The notes under the pieces were generated by a model that had not been told where the DNA came from, did not search any database, and saw only the letters and a list, made by a program, of their open reading frames with translations. The position numbers were made by a program, and so were the translations under genes. Shown here in pieces: positions 47,430 through 60,894 of a stretch of 64,000 nucleotides of DNA (position 1 is the stretch's first letter; every line of letters begins with the position of its first letter). The stretch is from RDXT01 sp033765305 (GTDB lineage Bacteria; Bacteroidota; Bacteroidia; J057). The stretch is taken from contig JANRID010000018.1 in assembly GCA_033765305.1 (NCBI GenBank), forward strand, positions 124,001 to 188,000, written 5' to 3'.

Positions 47430-50243
47430 TTACCGGATCTGGATCCCGAAAAGCATCTGGCGGGGCTCCAGGAAGCGCGCCGGATTGAAGGGCGGAATGC
47501 CCCGGTCCTGCGGATCGGGATAGGACGGGTCGCGGAAGCTCAGCGGCAGCGGATCGCCCTCGCGGTACGCGCGGCCCGTGACCGGGTTGATGATGGCAGC
47601 GGAACGGTAGTTGGTGAGGTTTTTGAGCTCGAAGCTCAGCGACAGCGCATGATCCCGGCCGAAGGAGAAATCGCGGCTCAGCCGCGCATCCATCCAGAAC
47701 CAGGCAGCGCCTACGCGGCTGAACGGCTGGTCCTCGATGGGCTCGTATTCCGGACGGCCCGACTCGGGATTGATCCGGGCGACCGTATGCGGGGTGTAGC
47801 GCAGGCCTGATTTCCAGGTGCCTGTCAGGCTGAAGCGGAAGCCGTCCATCGGAATGCTGCCCAGATACACCGTGGCGTCCGGGGTCAGGATCAGCAGCAG
47901 CTTGAGGTCCAGCGGACGGTCCCAGGCCAGGTACTGCTCCTTCGTGGCATTGACAAAACCCTGCTGCCGGATCTGCAGGGCCGATTCGGCGGCGGTATTG
48001 GATTTGCCCGTGGCAATCTGATAGGCTGCGTTGAAGGTGCCGGTAAACCAGGTGCCGACGCGGCGGGTCAGGCCCGCCTCCAGCCCGCGGATGCGGGCAT
48101 AGTCCTGGTTGATGAAAAAGGTCTTCTCCACAAAGCGGCCGGTGGCGTCGAGCACCTCGACCCGGCGGCTGACGATATAGTCGAATTTGTCGTTGTAAAA
48201 CGCCGTCACGCTCAGCGCCCAGTCGCGGGTGAGCTGCGACTTGAGCCCCAGCTCGTAGGAGACGGTTACTTCGGGGTTGATGTTGGGGTTGCCGAGGTTG
48301 GAGAGGAAGGAGCGGTCCTGGTACACCGGATCGAGGCCGGCGTACACGAAGCGCGGGTGCGGCAGGCGCATCGCGTGGCTGTAGTTGAAGTACAGCACGT
48401 TGTTTTCCGTCACGGGAAAGGATACCCGCAGCCGGGGCAGCAGCCGCGCTTTCCACCGCAGCCCGAAGAGCCCGAAGGTCTCGTCCTGGTACGCATTGCG
48501 GACCGCATCCAGCACCGGCGCACGGGGATCGGCCACGGCCTGGTCGGCAAAGGCGCCCGGCGCCCAGTAGTTGAGCCGGGCACCCAGCACGGCGATGATG
48601 CCTTTATATTGGATTTCGTCCTCGAAAAACAGGCCGCCCGTGGCCGGGCGCACCTTCCAGAAGTCGCTGCTCCGGCCCAGCCGGGTCGAAGGCGTGCTCA
48701 GCGTATCGTTGATCCGGATCGGAGCGCCCACCCAGGGCCGCGTCACATCGATCCACTGGTACTCCTGGTCCTTGTGCTCGGCACCGAAGGTGAGGTGGTG
48801 GACCTTGCTGGCCGATTCCCAGGTCAGCTTCACCTTGCCCGTATTTTCAATGGCGTAATGATCGTGCCACAGGGTGGCGATGCCGCCGTTGTTCACCAGC
48901 CCCGGCCCCGGAAACACATACACAATCGAGTCGAGCGCATTGAAAACGGCCACCGGATCGGTGACGATCGAGGCCGGATCGAAGAGCTGGTCCACCGTTT
49001 CGCTGCGGAACGGACGCCCGTTCGCATCGGCGCGCAGGTTCGTGAACAGCCGCCCCAGCGAAGCGTCCAGGCTCCACTGCTCGCCCAGGATGGTCCGCAG
49101 GTTCAGCACGCTGAGGTTGGAGTGGTGGGTATAGGTATTGGCATTGTCCAGATCGAGGCTGTACTCGTACTGGAAGCCCGGCTGCACGACGGCGTCGTTG
49201 CCGATGATCTGCAGCGAGCGGGTGCTCTGGTTGATGTTGAGGCTGTGCTGGTTGGTAAAGGTCAGCTTCAGGCCCTGCCGGATGTTCCAGGCCAATTTGA
49301 CCGTATTGGACCAGCGGTTGTCCTGACGGGGGGCCCAGAAGGAGTCGTTTTGGGTAAACAGGGAGGAATGCAGCTGGTCTGCCGTAGCGCGGAAGTATTC
49401 GTCGGAGAGAAACATGCTGCCGCCGACGAAGAAGGTGAGCGTCTTTTTGTAAATCGGCCCTTCGAAGCTTAGGTTGACATCGTCCGTGTTCCAGCTGGGG
49501 CCTTCGTTGACGCGGAAGCCCAGGTTGTCGCGGGTCCACGAAGCATTCCAGGCAAAGCGGTCCGAGCCTTCGCGGATGCGCGTGAGGATGACCCCGGACC
49601 CGCCGCCGCCGAATTCGGCGGCAGCGCCGCTCGTGACGACCTGAATATCCTTGACTGCCTTGGCGCTCACATCCAGCCCGAAACCTGTGCCGGCCAGCGG
49701 GTCCGATGCGTTGATCCCTTCCACCAGGTAATCCGTCTCGTACACCCGGCCTCCGCGGATCTGGATGCCGTCCGGGGTTTTGTTTACCCCCGCCTGCATG
49801 GCTACCACATCCTGCACATTTTTTACGTTGATCTCGCTGAGCACCTCCTCGCCGATCCGCACGCTGGACTGGCCCGACTCGAGGTCGATGAGGGTGCGCT
49901 GGCCCACGATCTCCACCTCGCCGAGGGTGGAGACGACGGAGTTGAGCGCCACATCGAGGGTAACCGGCTGTCCGGCTGCGATCCGGATGCCGTTGTAGAG
50001 CCGCTCGGAGTAGCCGACGTACGAAATTTTGACGGTGTAATCGCCCGGCTTGAGATTGCGCAGCTCGAATACGCCGGCCTCATTGCTGAATCCGCCGGTG
50101 TAGGTGCCCACCACCTGGATGGTGGCGCCGGGCAGCGGGGCCTGGGTTTCGGCGTCGGTGACGGTTCCGCGCAGGATGCCCGTCTGAGCATCAAGGGATT
50201 GAATCAATCCCAGCAACAAGGTGAGCAGGAGGATGGGCCGCAT
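47430..50243 (-). CDS. TonB-dependent receptor
   Basis: 937 residues. Signal peptide, then a carboxypeptidase-regulatory-like domain (about 22-105: GILRGTVTDAETQAPLPGA ... SYVGYSERLYN), a plug domain (about 115-230: VKNVQDVVAMQAGVNKTPDG, IQIRGGR), and a 22-strand barrel. Imports large or scarce substrates across the outer membrane with TonB energy. No SusD partner lies next to it, so it is a non-SusC receptor; the substrate is not predictable. The last residues (RQMLFGIQIR) fit a barrel end. Confidence 0.92.
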   Translation of the reverse strand: MRPILLLTLLLGLIQSLDAQTGILRGTVTDAETQAPLPGATIQVVGTYTGGFSNEAGVFELRNLKPGDYTVKISYVGYSERLYNGIRIAAGQPVTLDVALNSVVSTLGEVEIVGQRTLIDLESGQSSVRIGEEVLSEINVKNVQDVVAMQAGVNKTPDGIQIRGGRVYETDYLVEGINASDPLAGTGFGLDVSAKAVKDIQVVTSGAAAEFGGGGSGVILTRIREGSDRFAWNASWTRDNLGFRVNEGPSWNTDDVNLSFEGPIYKKTLTFFVGGSMFLSDEYFRATADQLHSSLFTQNDSFWAPRQDNRWSNTVKLAWNIRQGLKLTFTNQHSLNINQSTRSLQIIGNDAVVQPGFQYEYSLDLDNANTYTHHSNLSVLNLRTILGEQWSLDASLGRLFTNLRADANGRPFRSETVDQLFDPASIVTDPVAVFNALDSIVYVFPGPGLVNNGGIATLWHDHYAIENTGKVKLTWESASKVHHLTFGAEHKDQEYQWIDVTRPWVGAPIRINDTLSTPSTRLGRSSDFWKVRPATGGLFFEDEIQYKGIIAVLGARLNYWAPGAFADQAVADPRAPVLDAVRNAYQDETFGLFGLRWKARLLPRLRVSFPVTENNVLYFNYSHAMRLPHPRFVYAGLDPVYQDRSFLSNLGNPNINPEVTVSYELGLKSQLTRDWALSVTAFYNDKFDYIVSRRVEVLDATGRFVEKTFFINQDYARIRGLEAGLTRRVGTWFTGTFNAAYQIATGKSNTAAESALQIRQQGFVNATKEQYLAWDRPLDLKLLLILTPDATVYLGSIPMDGFRFSLTGTWKSGLRYTPHTVARINPESGRPEYEPIEDQPFSRVGAAWFWMDARLSRDFSFGRDHALSLSFELKNLTNYRSAAIINPVTGRAYREGDPLPLSFRDPSYPDPQDRGIPPFNPARFLEPRQMLFGIQIR

Positions 50244-50357
50244 GCGGGCAATATCGGCAAAAAGACGGGAATGCGGATTACGGAACTGTTAACCCCGCAG
50301 GAATCCGCCTGGAATCCCGGCAGCGCAGCTGGGCCCGCACGCTCTGCACCGGGAAGC

Positions 50358-50385
50358 GCAGCACCCGGCAGGCGCCGGGTGCTGC
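50358..50385 (-). terminator. hairpin downstream of the small hypothetical gene
   Basis: GCAGCACCCGGC, loop AGGC, GCCGGGTGCTGC: a perfect 12-pair stem, 16 bases after the stop of the minus-strand gene at 50401. No T-run follows on the minus strand. Confidence 0.55.
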
Positions 50386-50400
50386 ATCAGGATCTGCGGC

Positions 50401-50826
50401 TCAGGCTTCCGGCTCGGGCGGGCTGTTGCGCAGGTCGGTTGCTACGTCGATGCGGATCCGGTCCGGGCGGAGCATTTTCTGGATCTTGAACCACAGTCTG
50501 GGCGTCTGATCGCCGGGGTTGCCGGGCTGCACATCCGGCCCGGGATTTTCAAACGTGCGGATGATCGTGCCGTTGAGCTGCTCATCGGCATCCGTGATCT
50601 CCAGAATCCAGAGCGGGCCTACGGAGTTGAGATCGAGGCTGTTGGGCTTGCGCTCGGCAATCAGCACCCCGGAGTAGTAGGTATTATCCTCCCAATTGCG
50701 GCCGGTCATGGTGCTCTTGGGGATCAGATCGGTTTTGGGCTGCTTGTCCGCGCTCTGCTCGGTCACCGGGGTAGGGTTCGACACCGGCACTTCGGTTGTG
50801 CTGGTGTTGGTTTGGGGGTCGGTCAT
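50401..50826 (-). CDS. hypothetical protein
   Basis: 141 residues from the ATG at 50826. A Thr/Pro/Ser-rich, probably disordered first third (TNTSTTEVPVSNPTPVTEQS) precedes a compact beta-rich region (YYSGVLIAERKPNSLDLNSV, GPLWILEITDADE, LWFKIQKMLRPDRIRIDV). No signal peptide and no family recognised. Followed by a hairpin and the TonB receptor gene on the same strand, and divergent from the large sensor gene. Confidence 0.6.
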   Translation of the reverse strand: MTDPQTNTSTTEVPVSNPTPVTEQSADKQPKTDLIPKSTMTGRNWEDNTYYSGVLIAERKPNSLDLNSVGPLWILEITDADEQLNGTIIRTFENPGPDVQPGNPGDQTPRLWFKIQKMLRPDRIRIDVATDLRNSPPEPEA

Positions 50827-50977
50827 ACGGGTACGTTGGTTAAAAGGCGATTGAAGACTGCATAGAGCGGTAAGGTACAACTTTTCTGCTATCCGGGGCG
50901 AATCGCTTTTCAGAATCTAAGTGGTATATTACCCAGGTTTTCCGAACGGGTACTTGTTTCAGGATCGGGCTGGGTTC

Positions 50978-55423
<4,446 letters not shown>

Positions 55424-55503
55424 GGTCCAGCCTGGAGCCGGAGGCGGAAAGGGCACCGGATCTGAGGACCTGTGCGCCTGTCAGCCTGATAATCAACCGC
55501 ATA

Positions 55504-56364
55504 TCACATGCCCAGCGCGGCAGCTCCGAGGATGCCGGCATCGTTGCCGAGCGAGGCTTCGCGCACCTGCACCTGCGCGTGGTACGGCGTCATGCGGTCC
55601 AGCACCTGCCGGGCGGCAGGTGCCATCCAGCGCCAGGCCGGCGACATGCCGCCCCCGATGTACACCTCGGTGATATCGAACAGCTGCACGAATATGGCAA
55701 TCGCCCGCCCCAGGTCCTGGCCGGCCTGGGCCAGCACTTCCAGGGCCGGCACCTCCCCGCGCGCTGCCGCATCGCAGAGGACTTCGGGGGTCTGCGGGGC
55801 CGCTGCGCTGCCCCAGGCGGCGCGGGCCGCCGCCAGCAGCCCTTCCCGCCCGATGCGGTCTTCGAGCGTCATGCCGCCGAAATCCATCACCCCCAGCTCC
55901 GGGCCGTTGCCCTTGCCGCCGGTGTACAGCTGCCCCCCGGCAATAACTGCGCTGCCCACGCCGGTGCCGAGGGTGAGATAGCCGAAGGTATCGGACTGGA
56001 TTTCAGGGCAAAAGCGGTATGCGCCCCAGGCGGCAGCATTGGCGTCGTTCTGCACCTGCACCCGCAGCCCGGCAAAGCGGGCATACAGCTCGCCGAGGAA
56101 GGCTCCGCCTTCCAGCTCCGGCAGGTTGGGCACCTCCGGGAGCTGCCGCCCGTCGCGCGAGCGCAGGCCCGGCACTCCGATGCCGATGGCCTGGGCTTCA
56201 TACGAGTCGGCAATGCCCTGCATCCAGTCCAGCAGCGCCGGGATAAACCCGGCCGCCCGCAGCGCCGCCACCGGCTGCTGGGTCTTGTACAGCAGCGCGC
56301 CGCGCTGGTCTGCTATGCCGGCCTTGATGGCCGTGCCGCCGATGTCCACGCCGAGGGTCAGCAT
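55504..56364 (-). CDS. ROK-family sugar kinase
   Basis: 286 residues, phosphotransferase of the ROK/actin fold. GVDIGGTAIKAG (phosphate 1 loop), catalytic Asp107 in QNDANAAAWG, and TLGTGVGSAV (phosphate 2). The zinc-finger motif of most ROK proteins (E-x-G-H...CxCGxxGC) is absent: ELGVMDFGG stands there, with Val159 replacing the histidine. Members of this type in Bacteroidota act as glucokinases or polyphosphate glucokinases. Five bases after the AgaI-like gene; probably one operon with it and the DUF1080 gene. Confidence 0.88.
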   Translation of the reverse strand: MLTLGVDIGGTAIKAGIADQRGALLYKTQQPVAALRAAGFIPALLDWMQGIADSYEAQAIGIGVPGLRSRDGRQLPEVPNLPELEGGAFLGELYARFAGLRVQVQNDANAAAWGAYRFCPEIQSDTFGYLTLGTGVGSAVIAGGQLYTGGKGNGPELGVMDFGGMTLEDRIGREGLLAAARAAWGSAAAPQTPEVLCDAAARGEVPALEVLAQAGQDLGRAIAIFVQLFDITEVYIGGGMSPAWRWMAPAARQVLDRMTPYHAQVQVREASLGNDAGILGAAALGM

Positions 56365-56369
56365 AGCCT

Positions 56370-57077
56370 TCAGCCGGCGGCTTCCTGGTCGATGAGGCAG
56401 GTCACGGCCGGGTGCATCCACAGCAGCGAGGCGGGCAGCCCCGTGCTGATCCGGCGCTCCAGCAGGCGGCGGGTAATCTCCCGCTTGTGCGCCCCGCTGA
56501 TCAGCAGCAGGACATGGCGCGACTGGAAGAGATTGGCCATGCCGGTCGTCAGGCCGTAGGCGGGCAGGGGGCCCGCGCCGTGCAGCATCGGATGGGCGAG
56601 GGTGCTTTCGCTCAGCGCCGCTACGTGGCAGCCTGCCTGCAGCGAGTCCGCAGGTTCGTTCATGGCGATGTGGCCATTGAGCCCGATGCCGAGCACGCAG
56701 ACATCAATGGGCCCTTCCCGCTCGATGAGGGCCTGCACGCGGGCGGCCTCGGCCGCCGGATCGGCGGGCTGGCTGTCAAAGCCGAAGAAGCGGTCGGGGC
56801 TGATATTCAGGGGGTCCAGCAGGCGGGTCTGGAGGTAGTAGCCGCAGGTGCGCGGGTCGTCCGGCGCCAGGCCGCCCCATTCGTCGAGCTTGAGGATGCG
56901 CAGGCGGTCCTGCGGGAACTGATCCCGGCGGGACGTGAGTTCGGCGTAGGCGCCCTCCGGCGATCCGCCGGTGGCGGCGCAGAGCAGCAGGTCCGGCTTG
57001 CGCCGGATTTCATCGATCATCAGGCCGGCTGCTGTGCGGGCAAGCTCGGCAGCGTCCTGGCAGAGGCGGATGCGCAT
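56370..57077 (-). CDS. amino-sugar-6-phosphate isomerase (AgaI/NagB family)
   Basis: 235 residues. NagB/6PGL fold with AATGGSPEGAYAEL (phosphate loop), ILKLDEWGG (Asp65) and LGIGLNGHIAMNEPAD (Asn134-Gly-His136). NagB has Asp before the GH pair; Asn there, together with the run SLQAGCHVA and TGLPASLLWMH, is as in AgaI, the galactosamine-6-phosphate isomerase/deaminase. Cytoplasmic step converting an amino-sugar phosphate to a keto-sugar phosphate with loss of ammonia. The neighbouring ROK kinase could supply the phosphosugar. Confidence 0.85.
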   Translation of the reverse strand: MRIRLCQDAAELARTAAGLMIDEIRRKPDLLLCAATGGSPEGAYAELTSRRDQFPQDRLRILKLDEWGGLAPDDPRTCGYYLQTRLLDPLNISPDRFFGFDSQPADPAAEAARVQALIEREGPIDVCVLGIGLNGHIAMNEPADSLQAGCHVAALSESTLAHPMLHGAGPLPAYGLTTGMANLFQSRHVLLLISGAHKREITRRLLERRISTGLPASLLWMHPAVTCLIDQEAAG

Positions 57078-57122
57078 GGCGGAAGATTTCGGGGTGGGGA
57101 GGCGTAAGGGGAACCGGGCCGA

Positions 57123-57926
57123 TCAGCGGCGCTTGCGGTAGTATTTCTCCAGGTTCATGATCTCTACTTTGCGGAATTCCACGGGATGGCTCTCGCTTTG
57201 CAGGGAGATGTACCCCGAGGTCAGGGCTTTGCCGTCCTGCTTCGCCGCCGGGTCGAAGCCGCTCACGACTCCGCCCCCGATCTGGGGCTTGCTGTATTCG
57301 AGCACGGCGTCGCCGTTGACGAGGTGCCGGATCAGCGAATCGCCGAGCACCAGCACTTCCACCCGCACCCACTGGTCGCCGTCGTAGGTTTCGGAGTAGG
57401 AGGGGGTGCAATGGTCCTCGAACAGGCTGCCGTCCATCACCACGTGGGTGCCGGGGGTGCAGAGGTTGGCGGTCGTGCGCTGGCGCCCGTCGCCGTAGCC
57501 GCCCAGGAGCTGCACCTCGATGGAGATGGGGAAGTCCTGGTCCTTGCCCATCGAGGCGGCGGACTGGCCGTGCACCATGATGCCGCTGTTGCGGAAGGCC
57601 CAGTCGGGGCCGTTGGGCGCCTGCTCGCCGATGAAGCGGTATTCCGCCGCGACGATGTAGTGCGAGAAGGGCTTGCGGTAGAAGATATGGCCGAATTGCT
57701 CATTGAAGTCCGTATAGCCCTCGTAGCCCACCTGGAGCTTGCCGTCCGCAACCCGGAAGGTGTTGCCGAAATTGTCGTTGAGGGCGTAGCCCCGGATCTT
57801 CACGTCCCAGCCTTTGAGGGACTTGCCGTCGAAGAGGGGCTTCCATTTGCCCGGATAGGGCGGCTGGGCACAGAGCAGCAGGCCGCCGAGGGCCCAGACG
57901 AGGAGACAGGACAGGATACGCAGCAT
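57123..57926 (-). CDS. DUF1080 (3-keto-disaccharide hydrolase-like) protein
   Basis: 267 residues. Signal peptide (LSCLLVWALGGLLLCAQ), then a concanavalin-like beta-sandwich: GKWKPLFDGKSLKGWDVK, SHYIVAAEYRFIGEQAP, NSGIMVHGQS, FPISIEVQLLGG, VRVEVLVLGDSLIRHLVNG. DUF1080 proteins hydrolyse 3-keto-glycosides or bind carbohydrate outside the cytoplasm. First of three genes on this strand, 45 bases before the isomerase; the three could process one sugar. Confidence 0.88.
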   Translation of the reverse strand: MLRILSCLLVWALGGLLLCAQPPYPGKWKPLFDGKSLKGWDVKIRGYALNDNFGNTFRVADGKLQVGYEGYTDFNEQFGHIFYRKPFSHYIVAAEYRFIGEQAPNGPDWAFRNSGIMVHGQSAASMGKDQDFPISIEVQLLGGYGDGRQRTTANLCTPGTHVVMDGSLFEDHCTPSYSETYDGDQWVRVEVLVLGDSLIRHLVNGDAVLEYSKPQIGGGVVSGFDPAAKQDGKALTSGYISLQSESHPVEFRKVEIMNLEKYYRKRR

Positions 57927-58118
57927 AGCGGGCAGTAAAGCAGCATCAGGATATGCGGCAAACTAGCACGCAGCCGCAGCAAATGCAACGCCGGGCGGGA
58001 AGGATTCGTCGGTTTCTGCGGGATGGGCCTGCGCTGCCGGAATACCCGGGCGACGGGCAGAGGCGCAGAACGGCAGCAGCGTCGGCGTGCAGCCGTTGAT
58101 TGGCACACAGCAGGTATA

Positions 58119-58126
58119 TATCTTGC
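58119..58126 (+). promoter_or_regulatory. probable -7 box of the DUF262 gene
   Basis: TATCTTGC within GGTATATATCTTGCTGCC, 51 bases before the ATG at 58178. Confidence 0.4.
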
Positions 58127-58177
58127 TGCCGTATCCACGCAACTGCACCGGAAAAAACCTGCTTACACAGCCTGCCC

Positions 58178-59962
58178 ATGCAAAAATATGCAGTAAACCA
58201 GCATTTGATTGAGACGATCCTGGCTTGGGTAAAGTCCGGGGAGATTGCGATTCCGGAAATCCAGCGGCCATTTGTGTGGGACAGCTCGAAGGTCCGGGAT
58301 CTGATGGACAGCCTGTACCAAGGATATCCGGTTGGCTATGTGATTGCCTGGCGGAATCCGAATGTCAAACTCAAAGACGGCAGCCTCAGCGAAGGGAAAA
58401 AGGTGCTGATAGATGGCCAGCAGCGCGTAACGGCTCTGACAGCCGCCATTCTAGGGCAGTATGTGATCAATAAAACGTATGAACGGATCCGGATTAAAAT
58501 TGCGTTTCATCCGGTCGAAGAGCGGTTCGAGGTACAGAACCCAGCTATTCTCAAAGACAAAGCCTGGCTGCAGGACATTTCGGAGGTAATCAGCGGCAGT
58601 GTGCTGAAAGTAGTCCGGGAATACCTGAAACTTAATCCGGACGCAGACGAGGAGCAAGTCGAGCAAGCTGTTACGGCTCTGGTGAATATTCCAAAAAAAC
58701 AGATCGGCCTGATCGAACTCTCTCCCGACCTGGATATTGAAACCGTAACCGAGATTTTCATCCGGATCAACTCGAAAGGCGTGGTACTGAGCCAGGCAGA
58801 CTTTGCCATGAGCAAAATCGCAGCTGACACCGAGCACGGCGGTAATGAGCTTCGGAAAGCGATCGACTACTTTTGCCATCTGGCCATTGCGCCGGACTTT
58901 TACAGGCATATTGTCGAGCACGACCAGTCATTTGCGCAGACGGAGTTTTTTCAAAAAATGCAATGGCTCAAGACGGAGAACGAAGATTTGTACGACCCGG
59001 ACTACAACGATGTGATTCGGGTAGCGTTCACCTCGAAATTCGACCGCGGCCGGCTCTCCGATCTGGTGAGCCTGCTGTCCGGCAGGAATTTTGAAACGAG
59101 GACCTTTGAGTCCGAAATAGCCCGGCAGGCTTTCGCCATGCTCAAAGAAGGCATCCTGGACTTCATCAGCGAAACACATTTCAAGCGCTTCCTGATCATT
59201 ATCAAGTCGGCAGGCTTTATTTCGCCGAAGCTGATCCGCTCGCAAAATGCCTTGAACTTTGCCTACATCGTGTACCTCAAGCTGCGCAGCCTTGGGGTCC
59301 ATGCGCTCGAAATCGAGCATTACGTCCGGCGCTGGCTCGTATACTCCATCCTCACCAGCCGCTACTCCGGATCGCCCGAAAGCGTATTCGACTTCGATAT
59401 CAAGCAGATTTCCCACAAGCCTTTCGATGAAATTCTAAAAGAGCGGGAGGCTGCCGAACTCTCCGATGCCTACTGGAATGCCTCGCTGCCCCAAAGCTTA
59501 GATACCTCGGTTGCCAGCAGCCCGTATTTTCATGTGTTCCTCGCATCGCAAGTCAAGGCACATAGCAAAGGCTTCTTGTCCAAAGATGTGCTGGTCGGCG
59601 ATCTGATTGCGCTCCGCGGGGATATTCACCACCTGTTCCCCAAAGACTACCTGAAAAAGCACGGCTTCGACCGCAGCAGATATAATCAAGTAGCCAATTA
59701 TGTCTACATGCAGTCGGAAATCAATATCAAAGTCGGAAACAAACCTCCAAAAGAATACTTCAGCCTGATTCTGGACCAGATGCGGCAACCCAGCCAGCAA
59801 ATCAGCCGAATTACAACGATGGAGGAGCTGCAGGAAAATCTGGACATGAACTGTGTGCCTGCCGAACTGATGCAAATGACCTTGGACGATTATCAGGATT
59901 TTCTCGCCATGCGCCGCAGACGCATGGCGCATAACATGCGGGCCTACTATTTCAGTCTCTGA
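58178..59962 (+). CDS. DUF262/DUF1524 protein (GmrSD-like restriction candidate)
   Basis: 594 residues. The N-terminal DUF262 domain has IPEIQRPFVWD (25-35) and IDGQQRVTAL (78-87), the ParB-like nucleotide-binding half of GmrS; the C-terminal DUF1524 segment has DIHHLFPKDYLKKHGF (His484-His485) and NQVANYVYM with SEINIKVGNKPPKEYF, the HNH-like nuclease part of GmrD, here in one chain as in fused GmrSD proteins. These cleave glucosylated or otherwise modified phage DNA. The codon usage and GC are visibly lower than in both neighbours, which suggests recent transfer. Abuts the next gene, convergent, with no spacing. Confidence 0.85.
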   Translation: MQKYAVNQHLIETILAWVKSGEIAIPEIQRPFVWDSSKVRDLMDSLYQGYPVGYVIAWRNPNVKLKDGSLSEGKKVLIDGQQRVTALTAAILGQYVINKTYERIRIKIAFHPVEERFEVQNPAILKDKAWLQDISEVISGSVLKVVREYLKLNPDADEEQVEQAVTALVNIPKKQIGLIELSPDLDIETVTEIFIRINSKGVVLSQADFAMSKIAADTEHGGNELRKAIDYFCHLAIAPDFYRHIVEHDQSFAQTEFFQKMQWLKTENEDLYDPDYNDVIRVAFTSKFDRGRLSDLVSLLSGRNFETRTFESEIARQAFAMLKEGILDFISETHFKRFLIIIKSAGFISPKLIRSQNALNFAYIVYLKLRSLGVHALEIEHYVRRWLVYSILTSRYSGSPESVFDFDIKQISHKPFDEILKEREAAELSDAYWNASLPQSLDTSVASSPYFHVFLASQVKAHSKGFLSKDVLVGDLIALRGDIHHLFPKDYLKKHGFDRSRYNQVANYVYMQSEINIKVGNKPPKEYFSLILDQMRQPSQQISRITTMEELQENLDMNCVPAELMQMTLDDYQDFLAMRRRRMAHNMRAYYFSL

Positions 59963-60346
59963 TCACCCATTCCCAAACCACGCCCGCCACGGCGCCGCAA
60001 ACGGCAGCACGAGCACCCATGCCAGAAAAAACAGCGCCATGGCGCGGGGATAGGGCTCCTGCCGCAGCAGGGCCGGCAGCGCGGCTGCCAGCAGCCAGGC
60101 CGTCTTGTAGATGAGCTGCATCAGCAGCACCAGGCTCATCTGCCGGGGCCAGATCAGCCCCAGCACCGACAGCAGGAAGATGGCGCCCCAGAGCGCCCCC
60201 GCCAGCCGGATGACTTCAGAATACGCGACGCTGCCGCCGAATACCGTCGCCTGCGCCGTGCGGGGGAAAAACAGGCTGGTGATGCTGATCCAGCCGGCCA
60301 CGATCACATTCGCGGCATAGATGAGCTTCATCAGGGGGAGGTTCAT
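59963..60346 (-). CDS. small integral membrane protein
   Basis: 127 residues from the ATG at 60346 (Met6 at 60331 is an alternative). Four hydrophobic segments (LIYAANVIVAGWISITSLF, VIRLAGALWGAIFLLSVLGLI, LVLLMQLIYKTAWLLAAALP, AMALFFLAWVLVLPF). No family name recognised. Overlaps the start-side SRPBCC gene by four bases (ATGA), so the two are coupled; its 3' end abuts the stop of the DUF262 gene. Confidence 0.75.
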   Translation of the reverse strand: MNLPLMKLIYAANVIVAGWISITSLFFPRTAQATVFGGSVAYSEVIRLAGALWGAIFLLSVLGLIWPRQMSLVLLMQLIYKTAWLLAAALPALLRQEPYPRAMALFFLAWVLVLPFAAPWRAWFGNG

Positions 60347-60831
60347 CGGCGGGCGAGCTGATCGAGCTGGTGCATGACGGCGGGCAGCAGGTCCTGATAC
60401 CGGGCGCCCAGGCTGCGCCCGAAGAGGCCTTTGAGCGGCCCCGTGAACCATACTTCATGGGTGAATACGGTCTGGCCGTTCTGCACGGACAGGGTACGCT
60501 TTACATACAGGCCGCCGAATGGGATGGCGCTGCGGAAGGTATAGCTGCGCCCCGGATCGAGCGCCGTGATGACGAAACGGGCAGCCGGACCCCGGTCCGG
60601 GCGGAGCCGGCCCTTCGCGCCTGCGGCAAAAGGGCCGTCGAGGCGGGCTTCGCGCAGGCCGCTGTCCCAGGCCGGCCAGCCGGGCACATCGGCCCAGAGC
60701 TGCCAGATGCGCGCCGGAGCGGCGTCTGTCTGGATCGTGTGGCTGAAGCGGGTGCCGGATTGCGTGAATCCGGATGGGGTGAAGGCCAGGAGCAGAAGCA
60801 TCAGCAGGAATGGTGCGGTGAAACGTTGCAT
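60343..60831 (-). CDS. exported SRPBCC-domain protein
   Basis: 162 residues. Signal peptide (LLMLLLLAFTPSGFTQ) and a START/Bet v1-like domain (FSHTIQTDAAPARIWQLW, ADVPGWPAWDSGLREARLDG, YTFRSAIPFGGLYVKRTL, FTHEVWFTGPLKGLFG). SRPBCC proteins bind hydrophobic ligands; most are cytoplasmic, so the signal peptide is unusual. The ATGA overlap couples it to the membrane protein gene. It lies 63 bases after the Crp/Fnr-like gene on the same strand. Confidence 0.8.
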   Translation of the reverse strand: MQRFTAPFLLMLLLLAFTPSGFTQSGTRFSHTIQTDAAPARIWQLWADVPGWPAWDSGLREARLDGPFAAGAKGRLRPDRGPAARFVITALDPGRSYTFRSAIPFGGLYVKRTLSVQNGQTVFTHEVWFTGPLKGLFGRSLGARYQDLLPAVMHQLDQLARR

Positions 60832-60894
60832 GTCCGGTGAATTGAGGATGCATGCAAAGTTCGTCCGCCCTGCCTGGCGCGCACTGCACCTAGG

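Noticed and set aside
47430..50243. SusC-type receptor of a polysaccharide utilisation locus
   Set aside because: No SusD gene or glycan-enzyme cluster adjoins it, so it is called only a TonB-dependent receptor.
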